Assembly (NCBI GenBank): GCA_024349245.1
Contig: JALDNG010000002.1
Location: 1-64,000, forward strand
Direction of reading: 5' to 3'
DNA: 64,000 bases
Source: Neodontobutis hainanensis
Lineage: Eukaryota > Chordata > Actinopteri > Gobiiformes > Odontobutidae
Under the pieces are notes generated by a model, which did not search any database, was not told the DNA's origin, and worked only from the letters and a program-made list of their open reading frames with translations. The translations under genes and the position numbers were made by a program. This document shows positions 44,794-58,482 of this stretch, piece after piece (within the stretch, counting starts at the first letter, position 1; the number at the start of each line of letters is the position of its first letter).

Positions 44794-47700
44794 TTCTTCC
44801 TGAGGTTAATGTTTTAACAGCCCATATGTTCTGGGTTTTACTATATTTTTAATCATATAGTTGTGTTTGTAAAACTGGCTTTTATTGACTTTTTACTTCC
44901 ATTCCTAATCCAAAACACTATCATTAACACAGACTCCATTACAAATGCTTCATCAATATTCTGATCAGATGGGAAGCAAAGCTAAAATGCAGCCAAAGCT
45001 TCATGCACATCTTATCCTTAGTTTTTGATTCCTGATTTAGGTACAAATGTAGGTAAGGTAAGCTGTATTTTAAAGAGTCAAAATACAGTATTTAACACAT
45101 TACTAAGATTACACCTGTGATAAAATAGCTTATGGAACTCTAAGCTGTGTCAGTGAAAGAAAAAGATTGTCACATTTTAAATGAGCGCTCACGTGCCCAA
45201 CCTGCCAACTGTTTATTTGTGTAGACCTTCCTTTATCGGGCTACACTTTATGTCAGCGTTATTATTTTTGGCCCACTGCTCTCTGATTGGTGGGCTGTCT
45301 CTACAGTTGCATCCAGAAGCAGAATTAGAAGGAGAATTATAATTATTTGTGTAGAATAGGCTACAACTTAGTACGGAATGCCTAAGAGCTCAAAACTGAC
45401 AATCTGAAAAGGTCTCAAACATTTGACTTATGTAAGTAAGTAATACTTTAACTATTGATTTTCCCTTGGTTAGTTCTATTATATTTTGATGAGAGCTTTC
45501 CAATAGAGCAAATCCAATAAAAATAATGCAGTATCCCTTGAGCTGCAAATTTATATTCTGCAGATGCACACATTTCAACATTTGCAAATTAAGAAAACAT
45601 GTAAATTGTCTTGACTGTCTGTGAACTCTGACTCGGTCTAAATGCAGTGAATGTGTTTTGCTGCAGGCTCGTCCTGAAGATACTGGACTGTATTTTTGAC
45701 TAGTTTGAAATTTTGCCGGGAATGTGTCAGTTAACCTTACTCTCTTCTTAAGGGAGATGATGTGTTATACAAGACAGAATTTTCTTTCTGCACATGAATA
45801 TTTCAGATCATGAACTGCATCTCAACTCTGTTTCACGCCAAGCAAGAAGTAAGAACAAGTAAAAAAAAATACTTTGAATCAAGTCATTTTAATAGCCTCA
45901 GGGATTATGCTAATATTTAACATTCAATTTCATTCAATACTTTATCGTAAGACAGCGATACAAATTTAGCAAAGAAAGTAAAATGCTACTCTGTTACAAT
46001 TCACATTGAACAGTGAAATCAGGTTTTGTGTAGCTACAAATTCCTCTGTCTGAATCATCAAACCTGCCAACCGCCTGTCTATTTTTCCTCCTAATGTTAC
46101 AGTTTAATATTTCTGTCTATCCTGTGATATCATCTCCACTGAATGTGATCCCCTATGCATCCAAGAGTAAAGACTTGACTGCAGACATTTCCAATTAATA
46201 GTAATGGGTCACAGGGATTGCTTGCCATTTCCATAAAAGCAATAAAAGAGCTGTGGGATTTTACTATTGTAGCTTTCAAGGTTTCTAATACCCACTCAGT
46301 CTGACCTTGGCATTTCCTTGTCTTTTCACAGCCAAACCTGGACAGAGCCAAACATGAGGAATCTACCAGCATAAAACAGATTTGATTTCTTTAGTTTTTC
46401 TTAAGTCTGCATTTGGAGAGAAGTTTTAATTTAGCTCAACCTGATTCATCCACAGTTTGTTTGATTTCTATTCATTTATTGTTATTGTTTCTTGCTCTCT
46501 AACAGATGTGGATTGTTAGCTACAATAAAATTACCTGGTTTTGGCAAATGCAGGGAATCATAGTACAATGATGAATATCCATGTGAAATATATCCACTAC
46601 AATAGCTGAACTAGTGTTTAAAAGCATGTCTTAAAGCCAGGCTCACACACACAAAAAAAACTCTAAACCTTTGTTTGATGTAATGAATTTAGGGCCACCA
46701 CCATTTTACTAAAGACAAAGAAGATGTGTCCCTTGTGTAGGCACTAATCCTGCATATTTTTTCTTTAAACAAAGAAAATAAGCTATTTATTAAAACTTTT
46801 TTTTTGTTCCAAAATTCCAGTACATTATATGTGTGTATATTGTTGTTATTTTGCTTCTGTTCCCAGCACTGCTCATCTGTCACATTCTCCTCCACCTCAC
46901 TGTTGAGTCAAAACATGGCCTGTGGTTGTCCATTCCCTCGATGCAGGGCCTCCCTGACCCCTCAGCAGTAATTTTAGACTTCATGATGGCTGAGCCAAAG
47001 AACTAGCCCCAGCTAATTCAAGGTCATCCCAGTTTTTATTATTTTATTATTTTCCCTAAAAAATAAAAAAGCCAACCTGTTTGGGGGCATTGTGCCATGT
47101 AAGAGCCAAATACATGGTTTTAAATTTCCATTATGATTATTACCAGTGCCTTCAAGATACTCTTTCCTTTTTCTAATCCCTGGTGTAATGGATTAAAACA
47201 GTATTTAATAAAGTGGGTTTATGATTGAGTTGAATAACATTTTGTTTTTTAAGATAAGAAATAAATTGTGTATTTTTTTAGAGCTCCTATTCTGAGTGTC
47301 TGCCTCACCGACACATCAGTGTGACACATGAGTCTGGCACCAGTCGGACACTAATTTCCCTCATGCTAATGAGTAAACTGGCATTTGCTGTAGTCGTAAA
47401 TAATAATGAAGAAAAAGCAAGATGACCAGCAGGGAGTTGCGTTCGAAGTGATCACTGAAGTGTTCAATATTTCTTCTCATTTAGATGCACACTATAATGC
47501 TTGACATGTACAGTACACGCTAAAGAGATGACATTTAAAGTCATGCCATGTCAGAGATGTTGAGGCATGAAATGTGAAATGTGTTTGGACAGTTTGGGTG
47601 TTGCTAACCATTCCAGCGGATGTCATCCTTTCACAGCGACTGCTGTCAAAGAGGTTCTTTCAAAGGCCTGACATCTACATAGAGCCACATCAGTGGTTGA

Positions 47701-48196
47701 GAGCGACACATTACATTTTGTTCTGACAGTTGCCACTGGGCACTGAGAAGCTCCTGGTCCTGATCCAAGTGAGCAAACCAACAAACATGTTTCCTGGAGT
47801 GCAGTAAAAGCAGGAGATTCATTTCTAATATTAATGTAATATCAAGAGCTAAACATATATCTAGCATTGTGGTCATATACCTATTTCACAGTTAGAGAAT
47901 ACTTCTCTTGTAATTGGGGCAAAATGTCTCTCCCTGGAGTCAAGCGTGCAGCAAGGGGGTGCAGGTTTATTCTCTAGGTCTAATGAATGGTCAGCAGCAG
48001 ACAGTTTACCTACTGAAATCTGAATTATAAACTAATCTGCAAGATTCGGGTCAACTGACGAAGGTACATCACAATTTATGTTCTGCTATTAATTCTTTAA
48101 AGCATGTAGAATGTGATGTTATTCAACACCCGCAGTTTTGACAGTAGCACAAGGCCATTGGTTTAAAATGTGAATAATGTAAGTGTTATTAAGACC
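44787..48196. other. 3.4 kb non-coding, with a candidate regulatory stretch
   Basis: No gene supported. 47290-47650 is complex non-repetitive sequence with an octamer-like CCTCATGCTAATGAG and GTAAATAATAATGAAG. It reads like a conserved non-coding element, untested. Overlapping ORFs look like chance. Confidence 0.4.
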
Positions 48197-48547
48197 TAGT
48201 GATTCTCAAACTTTTCACTGGTGTTCCACCTCAAAACATATGTGTCTCTCACTATAACACATTCTTTTGTCTGATAATACTACACAATTGTAGTCCTAGT
48301 ATTCTACATATAATAAGTAACTTCAATGGGTGTTGATTTTATTCAGTCATTTTATTACCTCAGTCAGGGCTAAAGGTAGTTAGTACTTTACTTAACTTTA
48401 TTACTTTTTAAGACAAAGGTTGGCCCACTAGAACAATTACCATTTTATTTTTATGTCACAAACATACATTTAAAGAAGAGGCTCCCTAAGAATCACTCAC
48501 GAAATCCAGATTACCACTGGTACGTAGACACAGTTTGTGAACCACTG
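48197..48547. mobile_element. small non-autonomous hAT-type element
   Basis: Left end TAGTGATTCTCAAACTTTTC; the right end inverted reads CAGTGGTTCACAAACTGTG. The pair matches the widespread CAGTGGTTCTCAAACT hAT terminus. The flanking octamers TTAAGACC and CTTATACC agree at only 5 of 8 positions. The interior is non-coding. Confidence 0.55.
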
Positions 48548-48605
48548 ACTTATACCAAGACGTTTAGGGACCCAACTGGAAAGTTGGCTCATAACTGGAA
48601 AGTCC

Positions 48606-48825
48606 TGCTCTCCCCAGTTAATTCTGTCATTATGTAAGTAACCCACCTTTCCTCCCCCGTGAGAATGTTTGCTGGTGGTTGGAGAGGCCCCAGGGCAGCT
48701 GTGGCTACATGGTTACGTAGCTTACCACCAACAGTGAGTGACTGTGGAGTGATCGAATAAGGAATGGCATGTAAATCCCTTGGGAGAAAAGAACAATATA
48801 AATAAAATCCATTTTTATTATCAGA
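48606..48825 (+). mobile_element. SINE family B, body and tail fragment
   Basis: CTGGTGGTTGGAGAGGCC, then CCCAGGGCAGCTGTGGCTAC and GAACAATATAAATAAAATCC, parallel the copy at 17270. The tRNA-like head is missing. Confidence 0.75.
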
Positions 48826-49009
48826 TATAATCTTGCCCACTTGATTTAAGCAAAAGGAGATTATGTCTTAGAAGATCTCTTTAGCAAGTCCTAAGTGGAC
48901 TTTTAGCCATCAAGCATTTACATTTGTTTCTCTAATCCTAATCAGACATCATTTGGCATTTACAAATGCATTGGCAATTGTGTGGGTGTTTTGGCACTGG
49001 AGTTGATCT

Positions 49010-49150
49010 GAAAAGTGGAGCTGAACGGCATCTTCAGTGATGCGGACACTGTACCAGTTCTGCTATGGCAGATGGACCACTGTGCCAAAAGGCAAATCTG
49101 TTGTTTTACTGGTTGATCTGCGTTTGTACCACACCTTGGGCCCTGGGATG
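49010..49150 (+). mobile_element. Rex3 LINE fragment (3' coding region)
   Basis: CAGTGATGCGGACACTGTAC, then GCCAAAAGGCAAATCTGTTG and TTTACTGGTTGATCTGCGTT, match the recalled Rex3 stretch just downstream of the piece at 36095. Decayed and out of frame. Confidence 0.6.
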
Positions 49151-50970
49151 TGTCTAGTGACCCAAATAATAAAGTCACTGACACAAGTGACAAGCTGAAA
49201 AGCTTAGTCATATTATACTGGCACTGGGCTCTTGTGCCTCAGAGCAGCCTGGTGATTGGTCCATTTGTCTGTGATGCCTCCAAATGACATGCTTCTCCAA
49301 GAAGTGCTGCAGGAGGTGTAAGGAGTTCAGGGGATTTGAGTTTAGGTGCCTTTTTTTTGCTGCAGACCTAGATAAGCAGTGCAAAATGGATGGCTCTTGC
49401 TTGGCTGTACAACAGTCTGTTTTTATTTCCTCAAAATAAAAAATGTTGCAGCTGAGTGACTGATGTGGGCTTGTGGTGCAAAGCGAAGCACTGCTGAACT
49501 TTACATGAAACTTTTTGAGATCGATTTCCTCCTCCTGACTTCAACAGGATCGCATCGTTAATTCATTAGACTTGCCTGGTTAGGTGTCACCTACACGTCT
49601 GACATGTGATGGATGTTTTATATATAGGGACCAAATGAAAATCCCCCCCCAACCCCCTGCTCACCAACATCCACACATCTCCCGATCATACGCACATGAT
49701 CTTCCTGCTATCATCTTCTATCAGAGAGGCAGGATAACCTCACAGCCAATGACAAACTTTGACAAATGGGGTGTCTCCAAGCACCTGCGAGAAAATGGAA
49801 CTGACAGACTCCTTCACCTTTCCTCTTGCTCCGAGCCTTGGGCTGTGCCAAGCAGGCATAAGTGATATACTGTAGGACATGGCTGGGTGTAAGTCATGCT
49901 CCTTCCGCTTCCTCCAGATTGTTAGGGTCTCCATCGATCATTGTCAGTCATCTTTTTCTCATTGCCTCTGTCTGTCTTCTGTCTGTCCTATGAGCCTTTT
50001 CTGTTCACCCAAAGGTCAATCTTCCATTCTTTCACCCCCAATAGTACCCTCTTTGCCACTGGAGCAGTCTGCAGATATCTATAGCCCCGTGCAGATGGCT
50101 GGTAATCTGGCCCGAGGTCATTATGAATCCTAGCCAGGGCCCTGACCATCGGCTACGCTCCCCTTCTGTCAGTCCATCTCAGCAAACGTGACCTAAAATG
50201 AGCCATTCATCTAAATTTCCAGATAGTTGGCTTTTCTTGGCAATTGTAGCACAGCTATTTTGCCTGGAGACTTTAAATCCATATGGTTTATTTAAGCAGA
50301 CAAGGATGGATCTGTGCTTGATTAGTGCATTCTCAAACTGGCAGGCATGAATAGCCCACAGTGATGATTTGTGTGCTTGTTTTGCAAAGTGGGTGGGGTT
50401 TAGTTCAGTGCAGATACTGAGTTAACGATTTATGTACCACTTAACAAAATTATTACGTGCACTAGCATTCAATGTTAAAACAAGAAATATTGACAGCAAA
50501 AGAATACAGAAAGTCCATCATAATGTACTATTAGATTACAGCATTTTAGCCTTGCATCTGAAAGATGCAATGGCCAACAACTCCCCAGACAATCTCCAGA
50601 CCCTCATCCTGCCAGTCCCCCCCTCAACAATAAAACAACCTTGTCTGTTTTTATTTAACAAAAGTGTAACCAATTCCCCACATCAAAATACAAATACAGT
50701 ATATAACAAGAGCTTTCCTAAAACATCTGCCTGTGAGTTTGGCAGTAGGCAGATGTCAACATCTCAGTCTTTAAATAACTTAATTTATTAGTTTGTATTA
50801 TGACGTTTGCTGTAGTTAAATGTGTTTGAAGAATTTTATGTGTGCTTTTGTGGATTACACATTAAGCCATTTTTTCTGACCACATTGTAAAAAAAAGAAT
50901 TAAAAAAAGATATATAAATGTGCCTCAATAGATTTTTTTAAGCATTACTTGGGCATTTTACCATTGAATA
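49151..50970. other. no gene supported
   Basis: ORFs at 49584-49865, 49879-50133 (ATG start, 84 codons) and 50432-50791 (ATG start, 119 codons) lack family, splice or compositional support. 50130-50350 is non-repetitive and could be a conserved non-coding element. Confidence 0.4.
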
Positions 50971-51180
50971 GGGGCGGTAGTAGCTCAGTGGGTAGAGTGG
51001 TTGTCCTTCAACCTGAAGGTAGGCGGTTCGAATCTCACTCTCCCCACAGTTCATACTGTCGTTGTGTCCTTGGACAAGACACTTAACCCACCAGTGGCTG
51101 TAACACTGGTAATTACTGTAGAACATGTAAGTCGCTTTGGATAAAAGCATCTGCTAAATGAATAAAAATGTAAAAAAAAT
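50971..51180 (+). mobile_element. SINE family B, copy with intact pol III boxes A and B
   Basis: The head GGGGCGGTAGTAGCTCAGTG then GGTAGAGTGG holds box A; GGCGGTTCGAATCTC at about 51027 is a good box B. It is followed by GTTGTGTCCTTGGACAAGAC and a short tail (GTCGCTTTGGATAAAAGC) ending A-rich. It is shorter than other copies because the middle body block is missing. It is the only family B copy here with both promoter boxes close to consensus. Confidence 0.85.
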
Positions 51181-53072
51181 AAATAAATGAATAAATGGAG
51201 ATGAACTCATTTGAATATGCAGCTATCTAAGTCATCTAAGACATGTTGGTCTTTAATTATAACCAAAAAGTTTGAATCATCATCAAATGTGGGTTCACAC
51301 TGAACATAACTTGAACTCTTGTTCAGTTTGTTCAGGTACAGACCACCTCCGTAGCTGGATGGCTGTTTCACACCTGACATTTTGGTTGACATAAAAAATG
51401 GGGGACTCTCCAGACCAGATATGACAGATGCTATGTAACTACTACTCGTTTCAAATCAAAATGTTTTTTTTCTTTCAATGATTTGGTATGGCTCATCATT
51501 TTCTCCCCTCTGCAATTTTATCTCAGACCATGCATCATTCATACTGTTGCCTTCGTATTTCTTCTTCCTCTCATTATCCAGCCTGCACCGTGTCCCTACT
51601 CCAACCTCAGCCACAGTTTATTGCAGTCATGTGACAGCCCCACGTTGTCTCCGCCCCTCTTTACTCTTAGTGTTCATCACCATGTGACACCGCTGACCTT
51701 CACCGGACGTTGTTTCCATTAGCTTGACAAATCTAATGCGTCAAAGCCACGGTGTTGACATGCAGGTGTAGAATGACCACTGAATAGATTTTTCATAATG
51801 AAAATGCCAGAGGAAGAGATGGTGTGTGATAGAGTTTGACAATTAGGTTCAGCCTAGGGACACTATTTTTAAAAGGCACAACTACATTTTAGTGCGATTT
51901 GGAGTCAGACAATGTGTGGACCTTTCCCATGCGAAATACAAATATAAACTCTGTAAATACTATTGTAACCAATGATTATTTTGCTGTTAACAGGCTGACA
52001 TTAAAAATATAACCCACAAATATATATTAATGCAGACTGAAGACTGAGCTGTATTCTGAAAAGTTCTCTGGAGGCAGCGGTGGTCATGTCATTCAGCAAT
52101 GAAAAGGACTCTACCACAGCCCAAGGAAAGTGTAAAGTTGTGTTAACAGTTGACCCTCTGATCAGGTGCAATCATTTGTATATTTGGGGTTGGCCCTGTA
52201 AACATCTTACCTTAAAGCATTCAGATTTTCAACATTTGAATATGAACTATAGCAGCTGTGTTTGTGCACGTGCTTGTACATCATTCAATGATGTTAATTT
52301 TCAGAAAATAGAAGACAAATAGCTTAATTGCAGATGGCGCACAATTTGGATGCAGCACAAAACCTCAAATTACAGGCTGTGAACATCAGCTTAAAAGCAC
52401 TTTGCTGAAACGTTGGCTCATCCCTTGTGCATCAAAAGATCTCAAAAACATTCTCATTTCTGGACGCTAATGGACTCATGGCAGCACACAGGCCAGTTTT
52501 GCCCTAGACCCCTAGCAAACCTGACCTAAACCCACGGGTCATTTAGTTATTTACTTTTTAAAAGCCTTTTTACATAAATCACTGGACTTTACCATTGACA
52601 ACTGTCACAACTACCGTCTGAAGAAGCAAAATCTATCCTTAACGCATGCATTCATGCATTAAGAGGGTTTCTGAAAAAGAAGAAAATTGTGATAATGAAA
52701 GAAAACATATTAAAAAATGCATATATCTTGCATACCTAATGTGTTAAAAATGCTTAAGGGAACTCCATGTTGTACAAGATAAGCCTCCAGTTGTCAAGTG
52801 AAATATAGGTCACCACTACATCCCCAAATCTAAACAAATACTACATCAACATGAAAGTATAACAAAGGGGTTCAGCTTTACCAAAAAAGTAACAGGTACA
52901 AAAGTTGTGATGTTTTATTAGTGCCCTTTGCCTTCCCTGGGGAAGAGCATTTTCTGTAGTTCATAAAAGTACTGCACCCAATATTCTCAAAGGAGAAATA
53001 ATCTTGGACAATAATTCTTTCAGCTTCTTTCGGCATATAACAGTATTTTTCTTTCTTTTCTTATATATATCT

Positions 53073-53076
<4 letters not shown>
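51181..53076. other. 1.9 kb without recognisable genes
   Basis: AT-rich, non-repetitive. Short ORFs at 51478-51722 come from pyrimidine-rich sequence. Confidence 0.55.

Positions 53077-53159
<83 letters not shown>
53077..53159. repeat. (TA)n microsatellite, about 41 units
   Basis: Uninterrupted TA dinucleotides, the longest array in the window. It generates spurious Ile-Tyr repeat ORFs on both strands. Confidence 0.97.
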
Positions 53160-53163
<4 letters not shown>

Positions 53164-53834
53164 AAAAAAAACTTAGAGGTTTACAGCAAGCCAGGTTTGA
53201 GCCTTTCCCTAAATGCAGGGTGTATTTGTATGTGCCAGTCTGCAGGAAGGAAGCTGATAGTTTTTTGTCCCTTGTGTCTTCGGGGCACTTTGTTTTAAGC
53301 TTTATATCACCCAAGTGTCTCACAATGTCTTTCCTTGCTGAGTTACTGACAAAGCCTTTTCTACTATCAGCCTACAAACAGCAAAGGGCAAGGTTGTGAC
53401 TTCAGTTTTCTATTGCCTATCCTTCCTCGGAGCACACACACTTGATCTTAACACAGAAAGACAGTGCAAACAGCTTCCTCAGATTTGAGCTAGGGTAGTC
53501 GGACAGGCGTGCCATTCTACTGCTAATACGCCACATGAAGCTAGATTTTTCTCTGTTTTCACTAAAAAGAGCCCTGCCGCAGACTGTAGGGCCCATAACA
53601 CAGTTAGTACTTTGAAGGACATTTGTTCTTTTGCAATAGATTTGCCTGTTGAAACAGCAGTGTGTGTAACAGCAGAGAAGTGTGCCCTTTCCATGACAGA
53701 ACAGCCATCCATCATGAGGACAAGCATACCGAGTTTATTTCCAGTCCACTTCTTAGATTTACGTGAGAGGATTACTCCTTCAACAGTGTCCATAACCTAA
53801 TATCAACTTCTACAGTATCTGTGGGTTTTATACA
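53160..53834. other. no gene supported
   Basis: A 104-codon minus-strand ORF (53793-53479) has an ATG, but its composition and overlap with a plus-strand ORF give no reason to believe it. Confidence 0.4.
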
Positions 53835-53968
53835 GCCACTGCAGGCAAGGTGGGTTAAGTATCTTGCCCAAGGACACAACAACAGTATGAACTGTGGGGA
53901 GAGTGAGAATCAAACCGCCTACCTTCCGGTTGAAGGACGACCGCTCTACCCACTGAGCTACTGCAGCC
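53835..53968 (-). mobile_element. SINE family B, tRNA-like head and first body block
   Basis: Inverted, it reads GGCTGCAGTAGCTCAGTGGG then TAGAGCGG (box A), GGCGGTTTGATTCTC (box B, two changes), and GTTGTGTCCTTGGGCAAG. It could be taken for a tRNA gene, but it lacks a tRNA-like 3' arm and continues into SINE body. Confidence 0.8.
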
Positions 53969-56900
53969 ATTAATAGTAACAATAATAGTCTCTATCTTTG
54001 TGCAGGAATAGAAAGAGTCTTTAGGACACATGTTTCCAATGGCCATCGTAACACTGAATAGTGAAATGAACGTTGATGGATTTGGTTACCATGGCTCATT
54101 TCATTGGGCAGAAGTTATAGGACTTCAGGTGAACATTTTGTCCTTGAAGTCAGTGTTTTGAGAGCAGGAAACTGGGTTGGAGTTAGAGGTTTGTGTGACT
54201 TTGGCAACGTCCACACTGTGATGGCTTGATGACTGGGTCAGTGCGTCTGCGGCTCTGTAGCCTGTTGGTCAGTGCCAAAAGTGGTTCAAAGAATAGAAAG
54301 ATATTAACTCGGGACAGATTCTCAGAAAAATAACTTTCAGGAGGTGCTGGTAACAACTTGGTTCTCTGAGACCAGAGCCTAAAACCCTGGCTAAAAAGTT
54401 ACATGGTGTATTGTAGATGTTTTTATTAGTACCAATCCAAAATGAAATCATCACTGGTTTAACATTGCAGGCTGTGCCAACATTTGTAAAATGAGCTTCA
54501 AAGCTGGTTTAAAAAAAGAGAGATCCATTTAAGTCTTTAGTTTATGGATAATCGGTTTATTTTTCTGAATTTAGTGTGCTTTACTAGGAACTATTTCTAT
54601 ATTTATGTATATATTGTTTGGGGACGCGCTGAAACACTGCATGACACTATTTTATTTGGCCTGAACCTCATGCTCAATCAGTAAAATTGCGAGGCGACCA
54701 TAGGTGTAAAAACACACTCGCACCATTATCATCCCCATCACACCTGATTTCTCTATGGTTTCTATCCCCGCACAAAGGTATTTACCTATTCAGACTGTGT
54801 GTTGCTGATAGGTGACAACAACCAGACCGAGAATGGTGATGAGGTTTTGTTCACAGCATAATGCAAAAGCAGGTATCAGCAAATACAAGGGACCTGTCAT
54901 TATCTAAAACAGCACATTTCCCCTGAGGTATCTTCTGAAAGATACAGCGCACTCTCAGACATGATTCCTGTCTCTCGTTGCCTCCTTTACACCAACCCTA
55001 CTGCATTAGCCACAATAATTCATTTTGCAGAAACAGTGCATATAGTGATGCATAATTTGTTAAGCTATGCTTTGGTCGGAACTCAATGAGCAGCATGTGT
55101 CTCATCTCGAGGGACGTTTGCTATTTGTGTACGTTGTTAGGGCTATATGTGCTCATAAGGGTTTCATACTTAATGATACATCCATTGTGTATGAAACCCT
55201 GTGTTTGAGTTTGAATTGCTCTGTATTAAAATACAGCACATCACCACAAATGATATTCATGTGTAACTAAACTGTAACAGTAAACTCTTAATTTGCATTT
55301 AATACTTCAACTAAAAGCAAATTCAAAACAAAACACAATATTTCCTTTCAATGTTGTAATGCTATCGGGAGTGTTTCCAGGACCGTGCTCTTCAAGAGCC
55401 TGCTCGACACACCTAAGCCTAGATTGTGTTCCCTCTGACCATGTTTGTGTCTGTGCCTGTTTTCTCACAAAATGTTAAAATCTATTGTTGAGATCATGCT
55501 GATAACAAATAATCACAATGCAAACATAATTGGATGTTAAATTTAGATTTTTAACTAATTACCTGCAAACACATTTAAGATACGCATTCAGTAGTATCTG
55601 TCAAAAGCTGTTTGTGCTGTTGTCAAACCAACCCACTCAATAATAATTTACCTTGTGAAGTTTAAGGCTAAAATATGGACTGTACTGTGGCTCCCACTGT
55701 CCACGCTTGAATCTAATGTTACATAAGGGGGACTGTTATGGACTATGAATGTATTTAAGAGGTTGTTTTTTTTCCCCATGTGTGCCCTTTTCCATGTTAC
55801 CCTGTGTAATCCATATCATTGTTCCCCGGAGATGCTAGAAAGGTGACAAACAAAGCTATTCATCATTAGACGGTTCTCCCGGCAAAACTGTTGTCCAAGC
55901 TCAACTCCTGAAACTTTTCCCAGTGGCCTATTGTTTATGGCTGCATTCACTAAGTTTACACCCAGCGTTTGTTTTATGAAGTGTCCATAGAGGGTAAGAA
56001 ACATAGATAGAGGCCTGATGTCAGCATATTTCCCCGTCCTGCATTTACACCGTGATGTATGTCAGAGCGAGAGGTTTGCTCCTTCATGTTCATTTTTTAC
56101 ATAATGCTCCAGTATACTACCAAAAATACATTATGATTATATTGTTAAGAGTTCAGAGAAGGACTTATTGTATATAATTGAAGGTTATTCATGGAAAGCT
56201 GCAGTGAACGAGCAGAAGGAAATTGGGAAACTACCACATATTGAGAGGTATAAAGTGGCATTTCTATGGACGCTTTTAACACTTTTGCATGTTTACTCTA
56301 ATAAAGACAAGCCACTTTGATATGTGTGAAGTTTATTATCTGTAATTGTAGCGTTTACTTGTTGTGCCTTTGTTTCTGAGACTCACTAAAAGCCAATACA
56401 CATAATTTTAAACAGTTTGTATGTCACGGCCGTTCGGCTCACAGCGCGAATTTGACATAACAACGGCAATAGTTGTTTGCTAAAAAGTCACACAGGGATG
56501 CATTTGTTGACAAAATTTTAGTCAATAAAAGCCAGGGCCCTGACAACCAATCTGTTTTTCAACTTCTAGACTCTAACAATACAGATTAGCACTAAAGCCA
56601 TTGTCTGTTAGTCCTTTTTAATCAAAGTCCGAATTGTCACTGTGACAAATTAAATTAGCTCCAATTTTGCTTCAACTGAGTGACAAGATTCCATTATGCT
56701 CTGTGGCAGGCTGTCGGTAAATTGTATTATGACCTAATGTCTCCATGTGTATTTCCGAAGTACACTTTGAAATCCAGACAATGTGAGACCAAATGATTCA
56801 TTGCAGAGGACAAAACGCTGCTATACTGTAGTGTCTATATTATCACCATCGCTCTGGGAAGCCAATGAATAATGCTTGAGTAGAAAATCTATCCCATGAT

Positions 56901-58482
56901 TATACCGTTTTAAACTGTATTAACATGTATACAAATCAATACTAAATAGATTTGCTCTGCATGATATTTATGAGTGTCCATACTGCACCATTCAGCTCTT
57001 TACTGCCAGCTATAAACATGACTGCAGGAAACAAAACATTTCAATTGGGCCATGACAACCTCCCAAATTCCCAAATTAAAATTCTTATAATCAGTAATGT
57101 TTCAGCAATACATGTGGAAATGTCTTTGATTAAAATAGAGTTAGTTAGCTTTGAGCATGGCAATTTAACAACTCATGGATATGTTTAGGGAATAACAACA
57201 CTCTGATTAAAGTGAGTCAAAAATACCTAACGAGATCTGTGTAAACATAAAGTGTCAATATAGAGTATATAAGCTGAGTGTCCAGTTTGTTAAAGGTATT
57301 AAGTCATTGTCATTAGGAGAGAAAATAACAACAATATTCAGGCACTAGGCTGCTCTAGTGCTTCAAAAGACATTGAGAGCACTACTTATGCAAGCTATAA
57401 TAAACACATAAAAAAAGAAAAAAGAAACCTTAGCAAAAACTATAGTCATTGAGCACCTTAGAACCAATGTAGTAGAACTAACCACTAAAAACGAAAGTTG
57501 AATGGCTCCATACGTTTGTTGGCTTCCATTTGTTGTTTAGTGTTGCAGGACCTTTGGAGAACTGTCTCAATAGCAAATAAATTAGCTCAGTTGAAAAAAA
57601 GATTGCTTTTCTTTATTAAGGAAAGAACATGTCGTTGTGTCCATCTCTTGAAACAGCTTCTAAGCCATCACTGCCACAGCTGCCGTTCACTTCCTGCCCT
57701 TTATCAAATTGTTCAGAGTCAGCTGATAGTGATTCTAAATTGTTCATCATGAATGAATGTGATTATGAACTACGAGAAGTGAAAATAAAATGCATATAAA
57801 TGTTACTGTTTTTTTTCTTTAACAACTAAACTGCACTGTGCAAGACTGTTTGTATACATCTCTATTTACCTTAAACATGCTTGGAAGAGCTTTAGAGAAA
57901 TCTAAGAAATTATATTACTGTAATTACAGTAATTATTTACTTTACTTCAACCAAACCAAAAGCAAAAACATAAATAAATCTGTGAAAGTCATCAAGCATA
58001 AAGTGGAAATTGTGAGCCAAGGCAGCGTGATAACTCAGTTAATGTAGGTGGAAATGTCTGGGTTCTGTGCTAGATTTGTGTGAACTTTGTCTTTCCCTCA
58101 AGCAACACCAACCGATATAGAAGCTTTCTCAGCCTGAATAAGTAAACTATAATCTCTTTTTGTTTCATCAAACAAAAGATGCACTTGCCTCGCAGTATTA
58201 GCTACTGTAAAACTGTGACAGACTGCTTCTGTCACAATAACATTTTGTTTGTCTTGTACCTTTAGACCCTTTAGAGACACAAGACACTTAGCACATTCAC
58301 AGTTTTAAAATTGAATAAAAAAGTTACAAAAGCTTCAATAAATCTTTGAATACTTCTGTGAAAGGAAACCTTGTCCCTCGAATAGATTTGCAAGGAAATA
58401 TGCCATTTATTATCCTTTGGCTATTAATCAAATAACTACGTACTGAAGCATTCAATTATACAGTTTTGGTAACTGGTAATTT
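53969..58482. other. 4.5 kb without recognisable genes, with a candidate regulatory stretch
   Basis: All ORFs are short and unsupported. 56400-56760 is non-repetitive with TAAT-type sites (GACAAATTAAATTAGCTCC) and reads like a conserved non-coding element, untested. Confidence 0.45.

Noticed and set aside
49879..50133. 84-codon ATG-initiated ORF with a fair start context
   Set aside because: Cys/Ser-rich translation of pyrimidine-rich DNA with no supporting signal.
50432..50791. 119-codon ATG-initiated ORF
   Set aside because: The longest non-transposon ORF on the right side, but there is no recognisable domain, promoter or poly(A) context; the evidence is length only.
53004..53399. Overlapping Ile-Tyr repeat ORFs on both strands (also at 31002-31220 and 32683-32865)
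   Set aside because: They are translations of (TA)n microsatellites.
53835..53968. tRNA-like sequence with boxes A and B
   Set aside because: It continues into SINE family B body and lacks a proper tRNA 3' arm; it is a SINE head, not a tRNA gene. The same applies to 50971, 17270 and 14177.
54150..54300. Segment reminiscent of a dispersed fish repeat (GGCAACGTCCACACTGTGATGG)
   Set aside because: I could not name the family or find its ends.
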